Made by a program: the position numbers and the translations under genes. A stretch of DNA of 64,000 bases, taken from NCBI GenBank assembly GCA_019426215.1, contig CM033406.1, positions 5,037,001-5,101,000 of the forward strand. Direction: 5' to 3'. The notes under the pieces are model-generated. The model had not been told where the DNA came from and made no database searches. It was given only the letters and a program-made list of their open reading frames with translations. This stretch comes from Buddleja alternifolia. Its lineage: Eukaryota > Streptophyta > Magnoliopsida > Lamiales > Scrophulariaceae. Shown one piece after another: positions 32,296 to 43,652 of the stretch; within the stretch, counting starts at the first letter, position 1; each line of letters starts with the position of its first letter.

Positions 32296-32733
32296 TTCAC
32301 CAAAGAAAAATCCTACTTCACGATAAAGGAAAAAGTAAAAAGAAAGATGCCAACATGCTCTCAGAGATCTTAGTATTAATCTTGCAGCATTTGTATTACA
32401 ATCATGATCCAAAAAATGACTAATGAAATTAACCAATCTTCTTAAACATGAAAAAACAATGGCATACTTTTCAAATGGTAGTTTTTGCTCACCATCTCGC
32501 TTGATAACCAGTCCTTTTTTTTAAATATAGTCTTGTACTAATCTTGTTGTATCGAAATTCTCAACGATTTACATTCAATTTGCTCACTCACAGCACATAT
32601 TAGCCCTATGCTCTCTGTAAACACAATGCTCTGACGATAACACTAGGCCAGATCAATTTTATCCTCTATCTTTATTAACCAAACAACCATAACTGTAACC
32701 ATGAAAAATTCAATCCAAGTTCAGCAAAGTAAT

Positions 32734-33108
32734 TGATGTGAATGGTTCAAGGCAACAGTCAAAGTTGGATGAGTCCGTGGAATTGGTGGGTGATACCGGG
32801 CCCTTGAAGGTTTATGAACGGCGCAAAGGAGGGGTGTCGAGGCCAGCAATTGACAAATACGGGAGCTAGCGGATTTAGTGCTGCATATTATTATTATTAT
32901 GTTATTTCCTTCTTGATAGTAATAGTTTCCTTTTCAAAGTAGAAGTAGTAGTTTCCTTTTCGAAGTAGAAGTCTGTAATAGGAATAAGATAAATATTCCT
33001 GTTAGGGTTTCATTATTGTTTATCAAGAATTGATCACGGGTTTTGGATTAGGCAAGAACGATTGTTCTTGAGTCATTTTATTACAATTTATAATTTTATC
33101 ACTCATCA
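32734..33108 (+). repeat. Chromovirus 5' LTR (375 bp)
   Basis: TGATGTGAATGG to TTATCACTCATCA. The sequence right after it, TTTGGTCCGACCTGCCGGA, is the presumed primer-binding region; I do not identify the tRNA. Confidence 0.9.
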
Positions 33109-33230
33109 ATTTGGTCCGACCTGCCGGATTGACACCCCGAAACGTAATAATGGTAGAAATGCGATCTGGCTGAGGAACTCCGGCTGGACGAGATGACCGG
33201 GTTCAGAAACTGGAAGAAAACCAAAGTGTT

Positions 33231-34514
33231 ATGGCTGAGGAGGTTTTACAACTCAAGTTACAATTAAATGAATTTATGAAGGAGATGAAAGACGTCACGG
33301 CGGCGTTGTTGCGTGGCCCCACGGACGGGGCTCTGCCGGTGCCGGCCCTTCCTACCTTTGAGGGAACGGATCTGCTTGGTTGGTTAGCGAGAGTGGATCA
33401 ACACTTTGACCTTTATCCGTGTATGGACGAGCAGAAAATTCAATTGACCATGGTAGCTATGGAAGGATTGGCACTAAATTGGTTTCGTTGGTTTAAACGC
33501 AAAAGGGCGCAATTTACGTGGCAAAAATTGACCCACGCGTTAATTGCGAGATTTGACGATCGGAGTGAGGGTAATGCGTATGAGCGGTTGGCAGCAACCC
33601 GCCACACGCATTCAGTGGAAAAATACATTGACCTTTTTACGCAACTTGCCAATCAATTACCCGCGCTGACGGATGAGATGTTGTTGGGGTTGTTCATGCA
33701 CAGGCTGCGCGAGGATGTTCGGGCTCAAGTGTGGTTCTTGGAGCCGGTTGATCTAGATTCCGCAATGAAGATGGCGAGTCGGGCAGCAGTGGTTTTACGG
33801 GTTCAAAATAAAGGGGCGAGCGAACCGAAGAACAATTGGCAGACCTCACGGAATTGGGGTGTGGGGAACCGCGGATCAGCGCCACCTCCGCGGTTGACCT
33901 TGCCGGCGCTGCCTTCACTGAATAGGGGGCGTCCTCAAGGGGGTAACCGGACAGGTTGCTCAGGGTCGGGACGGGTTAAGGCTCGGTTTGTACGGATGAC
34001 TGATTTGAAACGGGAAGAATTGAGGAGGAAGGGATTATGCTCTCTTTGTGAACAACCCTACCACCCGACACAGCATGATTGTCCAATGAAATTCTTGAAT
34101 GTGCTACTTGTAGGTGATGACGTGGCACCCGAATTGGAACTAGAAGAACTTAACTTAACCGAGGAAACGTTGGAACCAGGGGAAGATGGGGAGCCCGCGG
34201 CCGTGCAAGAAGTCTCATTGTCGATGTGTTCAGTAGTGGGGATTTCGGGACCACGCACCCTACGGTTAAAAGGCCTTGTGAAGGACCGAGAGGTGACCAT
34301 CTTAGTGGATAGTGGGGCTAGTCATAATTTTATTTCCACTAAGTTGGCCTCTCAATTAGATTTTTCGGTTGACCACACCAACCGCTTTGGCGTGAAGTTA
34401 GGGGATGGACTTCGTACTGACACGACGGGTTTATGTCGAGGAGTGGCGGTTCACTTGGACTCGACGGTGGCCACAGTGGATTGCTATGTTTTTTCACTAG
34501 GGGTATTGACATGA
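33231..34514 (+). CDS. Chromovirus gag-protease ORF
   Basis: Open for 427 codons from ATG (MAEEVLQLKLQLNEFMKEMK). The retrotransposon gag domain spans about residues 35-160 (FEGTDLLGWLARVDQHFD, LTMVAMEGLALNWF). The CCHC-like part is unusual (LCSLCEQPYHPTQHDCP, about 275-292). An aspartic protease follows with the active-site ILVDSGASHNFIS near residue 360. The frame ends at 34514 inside the protease, just before the conserved DMILGI segment, which is readable one frame away; so a frameshift separates it from pol. Confidence 0.85.
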   Translation: MAEEVLQLKLQLNEFMKEMKDVTAALLRGPTDGALPVPALPTFEGTDLLGWLARVDQHFDLYPCMDEQKIQLTMVAMEGLALNWFRWFKRKRAQFTWQKLTHALIARFDDRSEGNAYERLAATRHTHSVEKYIDLFTQLANQLPALTDEMLLGLFMHRLREDVRAQVWFLEPVDLDSAMKMASRAAVVLRVQNKGASEPKNNWQTSRNWGVGNRGSAPPPRLTLPALPSLNRGRPQGGNRTGCSGSGRVKARFVRMTDLKREELRRKGLCSLCEQPYHPTQHDCPMKFLNVLLVGDDVAPELELEELNLTEETLEPGEDGEPAAVQEVSLSMCSVVGISGPRTLRLKGLVKDREVTILVDSGASHNFISTKLASQLDFSVDHTNRFGVKLGDGLRTDTTGLCRGVAVHLDSTVATVDCYVFSLGVLT

Positions 34515-37500
34515 TATTGGGCATTGTGTGGTTAGCTACTTTAGGAAAGATGATCGTGGATTGGGATCAGATGTACATGAGTTTTCATTAGAATGGCGAG
34601 GTGGTAAATTTGGTTGGTGATGGCTCGTCAAATCGAGTGGAGGCTCCGTTAAAGGTGGTGTTGCATGATTCGAATGTAAAGCTACAGGCTGTGCTACTTG
34701 AGCCGTGCCATTCCTGGGTACTCACGGCAGCAACAAGCAGCGACAACCCGCGGGACTCAGAGGTGCTGGATAGGTTCGTCGACATTTTTTTAAGTCCCGA
34801 GGCCTACCCCCGAGTTGGCCGACGGACCACCGGATAGAGCTCATGGAATGGGTTGGTGCGGTGTCAGTGCGCCCTTATCGATATGAGCATGTGCAGAAAG
34901 ATGAAATTGACAGACTAGTGGCTGACATGCTCACGGCAGGAATTGTTCGACCTAGTTCGAGCCCATTCTCAAGCCCGGTGCTTTTGGTCAGAAAGGACGG
35001 GAGTTAGGCATTTTTGTGTGGACTATCGTGAGCTCGATAAGGCGACAGTACCAGTCAAATACCCGATTCCAGTAATTTAGAAAATGTTGGATGAGTTGGC
35101 CGAAGCAACAGTGTTCTCAAAAATTGACTTGCGATCGGGATACCATCAGATTAGAGTGCACCCGAGGGATATTCAAAAGACGGCGTTTCGCACCCACAGT
35201 GGTCACTACGAGTTCTTGGTGATGCCGTTCGGACTATCAAATGCCCCAGCCACCTTTCAAGCAACAATGAACGACATCTTCCGGCCCTTCTTACGTAAGT
35301 TCATCTTAGTATTTTTTTATGCTATATTAATTTATAGTTGATCAATTTCCGAGCATGTTGAGCATCTGACTGTCGTTTTGGAAAAATTAAGGCAACATAA
35401 TTTGGTTGCGAATACGAAAAAGTGTAATTTTGGATATGACCAAGTGGAGTATTTGGGTCACATAATTTCGGCTAACCGTGTGGCTATGGATTCGGTCAAA
35501 GTTCAAGCCCTGTTGGATTGGCCAGTTCCTCGATCGGTGAAGGAGGTTAGAGGATTTTTAGGGCTAACAGGGTATTACCAAAAGTTCATATAGAGTTATG
35601 GAATCATTGCGAGACCTCTCACACAACTGCTGAACAAAGATGGACCTTCTAAATTCGAGTGGACGGCGAGGGCTGATTCGGCTTATCGAGCATTGAAGGT
35701 CACCCTTACTTCGGCCCTAGTGGTCGCTATGCTGGATTTCTCTAAGACTTTTACTATCGAATGTGATGCCTCGGGTTTAGGTGTGGGAGACGTGTTGATG
35801 CAGGAGGGGAAGCATGTGGCTTATTTTAGCAAAGCATTGGGGGACGGATCAACTTTCAAATCAGGTAGGAATTGATGGGCTTGGTTCTCGCGGTACAACA
35901 CTGGCAACCCTACTTAGTGGGTCGACGATTTTGGGTTAAGACAGATCACCACAGTTTGAAATATTTGCTTAATCAGAAAATTGTAACGCCGTCGCAGCAA
36001 AATTGGATGGCGAAGTTGTTAGGCTATGATTTTGATATAGTATATAAAATGGGAAAGACAAATTTAGCAACCGATTCATTATCGCGAAGGGGGGAAGCTG
36101 ATTTGGTTTGCACGGCTGTGACTGGTCTAAGCTGGACGACGTTAGCAGATGTCGTGGCGAAGCAACAAGCGGATGCGACGATTTGGGAACTAATTCAGGA
36201 GGTTCAAACCAATCCCGAAAGTCATCGTGGATATTCGGTCATCAATGGCCGATTGCTGCATAAGGGAAAAAATGTCATTCCAAGTTCATCGGCGTGGATT
36301 CCGAGTTTATTACATGAATTTCATGATACACCGGAGGGGAGACATGCAAGGGCCCTTCGAACTTACCGGCGTCTCGCATCAAGTGTATATTGGAAAGGCA
36401 TGTTTCGAAGGGTAAGGGAGTATGTGGCAAATTGTTTGAGTTGTCAAAAATCGAAGTATGAAGCTTTGTCACCGGCGGGGCTATTACAGCCGTTACCGAT
36501 TCCCGAGCTAGTTTGGGAAGACATTTCGATGGATTTTACTATGGGGTTGCCGAAGTCATTGGGTTTTTCGTGTGTTCTTGTGGTAGTGGATCGCCTATCA
36601 AAATATGGGCATTTATTGGCTTTAAGGGCGCCGATCACTGCTCGGGGTGTGGATGAGATTTTTATGCGTGAAGTGATTCGGATACATGGCATTCCGCGTT
36701 CAATTTTGTCGGATAGAGATCCGGTTTTTATGAGTTCATTTTGGCAGGAGGTTTTTAAATTACAAGGGACGAAATTGCAGTTCACTATGGCCTATCATCC
36801 AGAATCCGATGGGCAAACCAAGGTGTTGAATCAGATCTTGGAAACCTACCTAAGGTGTTTTACTTCGGAACAGCCCTGGCGTTGGGTGCATTGGCTTTCA
36901 TGGGCTGAATATTGGTACAACACGTCATTTCAGACAGCGGCTAAGTGGACCCCGTTTGAGGTAGTCTATGGGCAGGCTCCTCCCTCGTTGCGTCGGTTCC
37001 TTCCCGACGAGTGTCGTGTGGCAGTTGTGGCTGAAAATTTGCAGCGGAGAGATGAGATGTTGAAAAGGTTGAAGTTGAATTTAATTCGAGCTCAGGAAAT
37101 GATGGTTCGTCACGCAAATAAGCATCGACGTCATTGGAGTTTCAAGTGGGGAATAAGGTTTTTTTAAAGGTCCGACCGTATAGGCAAATGTCCATGGCTG
37201 CTAGGCGTTTTTCCAAATTATCGGCCAAGTACTATGGACCTTATGAGATTGTCAAAAGGGTGGGGATGGTTGCTTATGAGTTGAAACTACCATCTCACAG
37301 TAGGATTCATCCGGTGTTCCATATTTCGCAACTTAAGCGAGTGATTGGTGATCATGCGGTGGAAACGAAGCTTCCTCCGGTGTTGGAAGTGGTCGACTCT
37401 GGAATTTTTTAGCCAACAGACATTTTGGACGTCCGTGTTCGATCAGTTGGGGGCAAGCGGGGTCGAGAAGTGCTGGTGCTATGGAATGGAAAATTTGCGA

Positions 37501-37590
37501 TGATGCTACTTGGGTGGATTTGGAGGAGTTTCGAGGTCAATTTCCCGACTTTCGCCTTGAGGACAATGCTGTTTTCGAGGGGGAGGGAAT
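34515..37590 (+). pseudogene. Chromovirus pol remnant: RT, RNase H, integrase, chromodomain
   Basis: RT (35084-35341: [32 protein letters not shown]), RT end (35378-35593: [26 protein letters not shown]), RNase H (35693-35960), integrase zinc region and core (36300-36870), C-terminus (37134-37412, IHPVFHISQLKRVIGD) and a chromodomain-like tail (VLVLWNGK, then TWVDLEEFRGQFPDF, to about 37590). Stops occur near 35006, 35080, 35340, 35593, 35875 and 37412. Catalytic residues are lost: the RT motif expected to contain two Asp reads FFYAILIYS, and the integrase DGQTE motif reads DGQTK. Confidence 0.9.
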
Positions 37591-37973
37591 TGATTTGAAT
37601 GGTTCAAGGCAACAGTCAGAGTTGGATGAGTCCATGGCATTGGTGGGTGATACCGGGCCCTTGAAGGTTTATGAACAGCGCAAAGGAGGGGTGTCGAGGC
37701 CAGCAATTGACAAATACGGGAGCTAGCGGATTTAGTGCTGCATATTATAATTATTATGTTATTATGTTATTCCCTTCTTGGTAGTAATAGTTTCCTGTTC
37801 AAAGTAGAAGTAGTAGTTTCCCTTTCGAAGTAGAAGTCTGTAATAGGAATAAGATAAATATTCCTATTAGGGTTTCATTATTGTTCATCAAGAATTGATC
37901 ACGGGTATTGGATTGGGCAAGAACGATTGTTCTTGAGTTATTTTATTACAATTTATAATTTTATCACTCATCA
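37591..37973 (+). repeat. Chromovirus 3' LTR (383 bp)
   Basis: TGATTTGAATGG to TTATCACTCATCA, 8 bp longer than the 5' LTR through an extra TTATTATG-type unit near 37755. Confidence 0.9.
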
Positions 37974-38557
37974 GTAATTTTGTAAATAATGTTGCCACCC
38001 TCAAAAGTTCACACGATTGACGAGTTGAAACAATGGCTGGAAAAACTCCAATCATCCAAGAAAAATCGTAGTCAATATCAAGGTTAAAGAAAGGAAAAAA
38101 ATAAAACACAGAAGAACCACAATATTGAATCTTAAGCTATTTCATGTAGTTACTATATCCCTATATAACATAACCACTACACCAAGCACAAACATGCCAA
38201 CGAAAGGCCAATTGCAACAAATGAAAAAAAATTCCATGGCCAACATTTCGTCAAAGTGAAAAACCTCTGTGAATGGGCTTTAGCTACAAGTACCTAACGA
38301 TCTCAAAACAAACTCCGATCGAATATAAAAACCCAACTTAAACTCCAAAATGAAGCAAATTAACAAGCATATCCAACTTGCCATAGTTTATCATAGTACC
38401 CAAGATTAGCAATGATACCCACTTCAACTTCGGTGCTTGTTTCTCCTGACATTTAACTTTCACATAAAGTCATACAACATTGAGATCTTTGTTTCACATG
38501 CATATATATGCCAAGCCTCATTGTGAAAAAGTAACTATCTACATCTTAAACTAAAAC

Positions 38558-39040
38558 ATAACTACGTGCCAGACAAATAAGAATGTCAAAAACATCAAAG
38601 AATAACCCTTTACATAACTAATGCTTTGATTCTTCCCAAAATTGGTCTAAAGTAGAACAAGATCATTGATCGTAAAGATTTGAAAAACCAACTCTCAACT
38701 TCCTCATAACAATAGGTAAAATAACCTAAAAGCTACCAATATAATTCAAAACTTCATAAGTTTAGCATCTGTCAATGAAAGATGTTTGGTGAAACATCTA
38801 AATCATGTCGGTAACAAAACATAATAATGTCATATTAAACATATGTAACCATAATACAGAAAATGTTTCGTAAAACAAGGTTGGCTCACAGCGCATGGAA
38901 GCAATACTAAATATAACTGGTATACGATTTCCTACATCCAGGATGCTGATTTCCAGACATTTGTATTTCTAATATCAGTTCCTTCTTACCTGCTGCAAAA
39001 CAAAACCTCTGGTTGTCGTGATCAAGGATAACTTGCTGCA
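38558..39040. other. Probable 3' untranslated/intergenic DNA of the PRP28-type gene
   Basis: AT-rich, without ORFs or repeats recognised. It lies directly downstream of the minus-strand gene that stops at 39041. Confidence 0.5.
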
Positions 39041-41155
39041 TCAATGAGTAAACACTGTGTCATTCCTCCTGGGCGGTCTATCAGGAACGCCCCCGGGCTT
39101 AAACTTGGAAGCCTCATGTCTGGCAAGCTCCGGAGGGACAGGGCTATTGCTCTGAATTAGCATTTGCTTGAGATCATAGAAGACTTCGGTGTCATGCAGA
39201 GTCAAGAATGTCGTAGCCACACCCGTCTTCCCAGCACGACCTGTTCTTCCAATACGATGAGTGTAAGCTTCAATATTACCAGGCATGTCATGGTTTATGA
39301 CATGAGCCACATCAGGTATATCAATACCACGTCCAGCTACGTCAGTAGCAACCAACACATTATATCTTTTGGTCCTAAAACCTTCAAGGCTTATCTCTCT
39401 CTGTTCTTGTGACTTGCCACCATGTAACGTAGTCACCCGATAACCCTCTTTATCCAAAACTTTAGCTACATTGTCAGCAACCCTCTTTGTGTTAACAAAC
39501 ACAATAGCTGTCTTATCGCCAAGTTCATCCAACAATCTTTTCAATCTATCCATTTTATCATTCTCTTTCGTCATAATAACATGTTGAGTAATGAGGTCGA
39601 CCACCTTTCCTGCAGTGCCAATATTGACAACAACTGGATTTCTCAAGTACTTCCTTGCCAGCCTCTCCACAGCAGGCGGCATGGTAGCACTGAACATATA
39701 TGTGGTTCTGTAAATCCTTTTCTCATCAAGCTCCTCATCCTCATTCTCTGGTTTCAAGTTACTTGAAGGCATTGCATCTAACACACCAACAACTTGTGGT
39801 TCAAAACCCATATCAATCATACGGTCAGCCTCATCAAGAACAACATAATTACACTGGTTGAGAACTGCATAGCGCCTTTCCAAACAATCTATAAGACGTC
39901 CGGGTGTAGCAATCACAACCTCACATCCCTGTCTAATCTTAAACCCTTGTTCTTCTATGGACTGCCCACCAACAATAGAGACAACCTTTATTCCCAAATA
40001 ATGCGCAAACTTCACAGTCTCATCTTCAATCTGCTGAGCAAGCTCTCTCGTAGGTGCCATCACAACAGCATAGGGCCCCTCTGCCTCATTTTCCTCACTG
40101 ATAGGAGGAAGTCTACTAATGTAAGTCAGCATAGGAAGAACAAAAGCAGCAGTTTTACCTGAACCAGTCTCGGCAATTCCAATGACGTCACGCTGCTGCA
40201 GGCCAAGTGGAATGGCAGCCATCTGAATAGGCGAAGGAGTCTTGTACCCAGCCCTCTCGACCGCCCTCAGCAATTCGGGAGTCAACTTGCTCTCGACCCA
40301 GCTCCTCATAGGGCGAGGAATTCTAGAACCCTTGTAAGAAATACTAAAATCTTCCCTGAAAATTCTCCAGTCCCTCTCAGTCATTTCCTCTAGCTTCTTG
40401 TCAGACCAATGACGATCCACCCTCATATCAAAGGTATCGTACATGTCAGCAGCCTGCTCCTTCCTCTTCTGAATAGCAGCTTCCTCTCGAGTCTCCTCAA
40501 TACCTTCCTTCTTGCGAACCTCATCGCGAGTATCCTTCTCATTCTTGGCAGCAAGTTTTTTCTGCTCCCTGCGGTCCATTCCAGCGCGGAAGCCGCGGCC
40601 AAAGAGGAGTCGAGCCTCGTGAGGGTTTTGGTAGAGGGAATTCATGTCGCGAGAGGTGTCTTCAGTGTTCTCCCAATCAAAGGAGAATCGGAACTTCTCA
40701 CTAGGTTTAATCACCCGCTTCTTAGGTTTCTTAGATCCCAGATACTGTTCCTTTATTGCAGCAAGCTCAATCTCCCGCTCCCGCTCCGCCAATTTCTCCG
40801 AGCGGGCACGATCTCTCGCCTTCTGCTCTTCCTCACGTTCTTTGTCGCGAGTCCGACGCTCAGAATCGCGCTCACGATCCCGGTCCCTATCGCGGTTCCG
40901 ACGGTCGGTATCGCGGTCGCGGTCGCGGTCTCGGTCTCGGTCTCGGTCTCGGTCCCGGTCGCGGTCTCTATCAGATGATGAGGAAGGGGGTTTAGAGTCG
41001 TGGGCATTGTTGGATTGAAGAAGAAGGTCGGTGCGGCGTTTCTTTTGGGCTACTTCTTCCTCGCGGCGTTGGAGTGCCAGCTTCTGACGCTCCTCTTTGG
41101 TGAGAAATACGGGCTTCTTTGCGCCGTCAACAACGTCGTCGAAGCTCCTTTTCAT
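39041..41155 (-). CDS. PRP28: DEAD-box ATP-dependent RNA helicase, PRP28 type (plant RH21-like)
   Basis: One uninterrupted 704-codon frame from ATG at 41155. PRP28 is the nuclear U5 snRNP helicase that unwinds U1 from the 5' splice site so U6 can replace it. The N-terminus is a charged RS-like region with a long Arg-Asp dipeptide run (about residues 62-92), then a coiled, K/E-rich section and the PRP28-like [19 protein letters not shown] (160-178). Helicase motifs: Q motif GYKTPSPIQ (303-311), AETGSGKT (328-335), PTREL (368-372), DEAD (441-444), SAT (489-491), VFVNTK (552-557), TDVAGRGID (604-612) and HRIGRTGR (633-640). All catalytic residues are present and length is typical. No intron interrupts the coding region. 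The gene symbol is assigned by family resemblance. Confidence 0.93.
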   Translation of the reverse strand: MKRSFDDVVDGAKKPVFLTKEERQKLALQRREEEVAQKKRRTDLLLQSNNAHDSKPPSSSSDRDRDRDRDRDRDRDRDRDRDTDRRNRDRDRDRERDSERRTRDKEREEEQKARDRARSEKLAEREREIELAAIKEQYLGSKKPKKRVIKPSEKFRFSFDWENTEDTSRDMNSLYQNPHEARLLFGRGFRAGMDRREQKKLAAKNEKDTRDEVRKKEGIEETREEAAIQKRKEQAADMYDTFDMRVDRHWSDKKLEEMTERDWRIFREDFSISYKGSRIPRPMRSWVESKLTPELLRAVERAGYKTPSPIQMAAIPLGLQQRDVIGIAETGSGKTAAFVLPMLTYISRLPPISEENEAEGPYAVVMAPTRELAQQIEDETVKFAHYLGIKVVSIVGGQSIEEQGFKIRQGCEVVIATPGRLIDCLERRYAVLNQCNYVVLDEADRMIDMGFEPQVVGVLDAMPSSNLKPENEDEELDEKRIYRTTYMFSATMPPAVERLARKYLRNPVVVNIGTAGKVVDLITQHVIMTKENDKMDRLKRLLDELGDKTAIVFVNTKRVADNVAKVLDKEGYRVTTLHGGKSQEQREISLEGFRTKRYNVLVATDVAGRGIDIPDVAHVINHDMPGNIEAYTHRIGRTGRAGKTGVATTFLTLHDTEVFYDLKQMLIQSNSPVPPELARHEASKFKPGGVPDRPPRRNDTVFTH

Positions 41156-41200
41156 GTCTCTGTCTCTGTCTCGCTCTTGCTATGAACTTTGATTTGGGGA

Positions 41201-41267
41201 CTTAGGGTTCTGCGGTCGCTTGGGAGATTGCAGGAGGGGAGGGATCCAACGGGTCGTTTAGGGTTTA
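41201..41267 (-). promoter_or_regulatory. Telo-box-like motifs upstream of the PRP28-type gene
   Basis: Read on minus, TAAACCCTAAA lies at 41257-41267 and GAACCCTAAG at 41201-41210, about 50-110 bp upstream of the ATG. AAACCCTA motifs are common in promoters and leaders of plant housekeeping genes. The role here is inferred from sequence and position. Confidence 0.4.
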
Positions 41268-41339
41268 TTTACCCGGGATGGAATTCTCAAAAACCACAAA
41301 CTAATAATTACTCCTGCTTCTTTCCATATATATATATAG

Positions 41340-41771
41340 CACACTCGATAGTGTGCATAAAAATACATATAAAAACTTTTTTCTTTTTTTAAAAACAATT
41401 ATGTATAATTACATCAAAAGAAATTACTGAAAAATACAATAGAAAATTGTAAACTACTTTTGTTTGTAAACAGTTATTTTTCAAGATTAATAAAACAATA
41501 GACCTTAAGTGATCATGATCTGTATCTATTATATTTTCCTTAATGGTTGTATCTCTCATTTATTGGTCCGAGTATCGAAAATCTCCACATGTTTTTGTGG
41601 GTAAATAATTTGGCTAGTCACTTTGGCATAACAAAATACTAAGCTCACTAGAATATGTTTAAATTTGTTTCAAACGAAGCCCACATATAATTGGAAAGAG
41701 AGAAGAATAAGATCATCAGTCACTCATGGTTACGTATCATAGAAGAAAAACTCAAAAAATGTGTTTTGCCC
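41340..41771. other. AT-rich intergenic DNA, nothing recognised
   Basis: No ORF, repeat or RNA gene recognised. It probably includes distal promoter sequence of the PRP28-type gene. Confidence 0.5.
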
Positions 41772-41782
41772 ACAAACTCATA

Positions 41783-42690
41783 GGACTGTCAATAAGCACA
41801 AACCGGCTCGAAGTTCGTAAGCTCGGCTTGATAATTTTCAAGCCAAGCTTTATACAAGCCGGGCCCAATCCAAGCTAGAGCCTAAGGATAAGGCTTGAAT
41901 TTGAATTCAAGCCGAGGGTGAGTGAGAGTAGGTTTGGCTTGAATTGGGTTCGGGCTCGTAAAAGAAAATATATACATGTATATATATATGTTTTATATAT
42001 TATATACAAAAATAAAATATAGTACTTTTTTGTAAATAATTCTAGATTGCATAGAAAATATCAAGATTTAAAATTAAGGAATAAAATTCTTAAAATCAAT
42101 CAAAATTCAATTCTAAAATTTCCTAATATAAAACACTATACTCAAGAAATTAAAAAAAAAGTAAAAAAAATTATTAATTTTAACCTACCAGATCTTATCC
42201 AATATAAACATATGACAATTCACATAAACTGACATTGAGGACTGCTAACTTTTGTCTTCAAGAATAGTATTTCATTTATTTTTCCTCATAACTCACGACA
42301 AAAGCATTTTTTTGTAAGTAAGTTTATTATATATTTAGTTATAATATTTTTCAATCTTAAATATTGCGTGGAGCACATATTTCAATGAAATACATTTTAG
42401 TTATGATTTGTCATTAGAACATGAATGATGTTGATTTTTTTTATGTTTTCAAGATTGTTATTTTTTAAATTTATATATTAGATTACTTTATTACTTAAAA
42501 TTTTTTCAAGAAAGAACAAATTTGGGCTGGTTGGGGTTCATCTCGAAGTTAATACTAATTTTAAAGCTGAGCCCGAGCTTTGAAATAAATAGCTTGTACA
42601 AATTCAAAGTTCGGTGATAAAAGCTCACATAGTATCAAGCCGAGCGTGAGCATAACTAGGCTCGGCTCGCTCGGTATGATTGACATGCCA
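41783..42690. mobile_element. Mutator-like non-autonomous element, about 908 bp
   Basis: The left end GGACTGTCAATAAGC and the right end on minus TGGCATGTCAATCATACC share a TGTCAAT core. Both ends are rich in GAGCCGAGC/GCTCGGCT motifs. An 11-bp direct repeat ACAAACTCATA flanks it (41772-41782 and 42691-42701), in the size range of Mutator target duplications. No transposase is present; the interior is AT-rich. Superfamily assignment is tentative because the inverted repeats are short and imperfect. Confidence 0.6.
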
Positions 42691-42701
42691 ACAAACTCAT
42701 A

Positions 42702-43649
42702 ACTGATATAAAAAAAAAAACTTGCCTATTAATAAAAAGAAGTTAAGAGGAAAGAATAATCAAAGCAAATTTAAGCCATATTCCTATTTTCAATATGAAA
42801 ATCAAAACAAAAAAATTAGCACTAAAATCAAATGCGAACTGAAAACTTCACCCAAAAGAATTGACGATGCATTAATCCAATCAATTGACTTCAGTGATTC
42901 TAAATACCCATGTTCTCCTAACCTGTGGGGAAAAAAAATCAGAATCAGAAATAGAAACATATAATAATTCAATATTTCAATCAGTAAATTTAAAATATAT
43001 TAGCCATGCGCAAAACAACCCAACCTATGCAAACTCAACATAGAAAGCCTACATATACATCATTTGCGCTCATTTTACACTATGAAAAGTATTACATTGA
43101 GTGAATTTTGAAAAGAATGGGAGATGAAATTATCGGACTGTAGAATGAAATTATCGGACTGTAGAAAGAGAAATCATGAGTTGGTTTGCATCTCATCCTC
43201 TCCTCATGCGGATGTTTAGCCAGAATTGGAAGGAACATGGGTTGGTTTTATTGTGTAGTGGGACTTTTATTTGGAATTTAATTCTTATCAGCAGTTTTAA
43301 TTCAGTTGCTTAATGTAAAAAAAATAGTCTTAATCACGTGTGAAGTTGGTTATGCCACACCAAAAGGATGTCAGTCCAAAAATAACATTTGGGGCTCTTC
43401 AATAATAAAAGAGTATAGATACCACGATAATAAAAGGAAAACCGTAAAGCAAATAAAAGCAGCACGGGTTTATAAGCAAAAGCGCATTGAGTAAAAGAAA
43501 CGACCTCATTATGGAGTGGATTTAGGGCAACAGATGATTAATCCAATTACAGATAGAAAGACAGACTCGTGGCCGGGTGGATGAGAAATTCATTAGTACA
43601 ACCCAAACATGTGATTGGCTGGAGGAGGAAGTTAGCTGAATAAAGTAGC
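42702..43649. other. AT-rich intergenic DNA
   Basis: No gene recognised. A short tandem repeat (ATGAAATTATCGGACTGTAGA, two copies) lies at about 43125-43165. Confidence 0.5.
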
Positions 43650-43652
43650 TTA

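Larger units (their letters stand above)
32734..37973 (+). mobile_element. Chromovirus (Ty3/gypsy, Reina-like size), 5240 bp, TSD GTAAT
   Basis: LTRs 32734-33108 and 37591-37973; target duplication GTAAT at 32729-32733 and 37974-37978. Internal order is gag, protease, RT, RNase H, integrase, chromodomain, with a polypurine tract GAGGGGGAGGGAA before the 3' LTR. Total size, LTR length and a C-terminal chromodomain suggest Reina; lineage is inferred. Copy A has the unoccupied site (GCAAAGCAATTTCGTAAA near 26012). Roughly 15 substitutions plus an indel separate the LTRs, so it is older than copia-4 and copia-5. Confidence 0.93.
30949..38557 (+). repeat. Segmental duplication, copy B (interrupted by insertions)
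   Basis: Collinear partner of 24244-30144. Copy-specific insertions are the LINE fragment (31575-32295) with its nested hAT MITE (31719-32180), and the chromovirus (32734-37973). The last matching block (CATATATATGCCAAGC, 38506) lies about 500 bp downstream of the stop codon of the PRP28-type gene. Confidence 0.85.

Noticed and set aside
40409..41018. Plus-strand open frames opposite the PRP28-type gene
   Set aside because: Antisense shadows of the Arg-Asp repeat and charged N-terminus.
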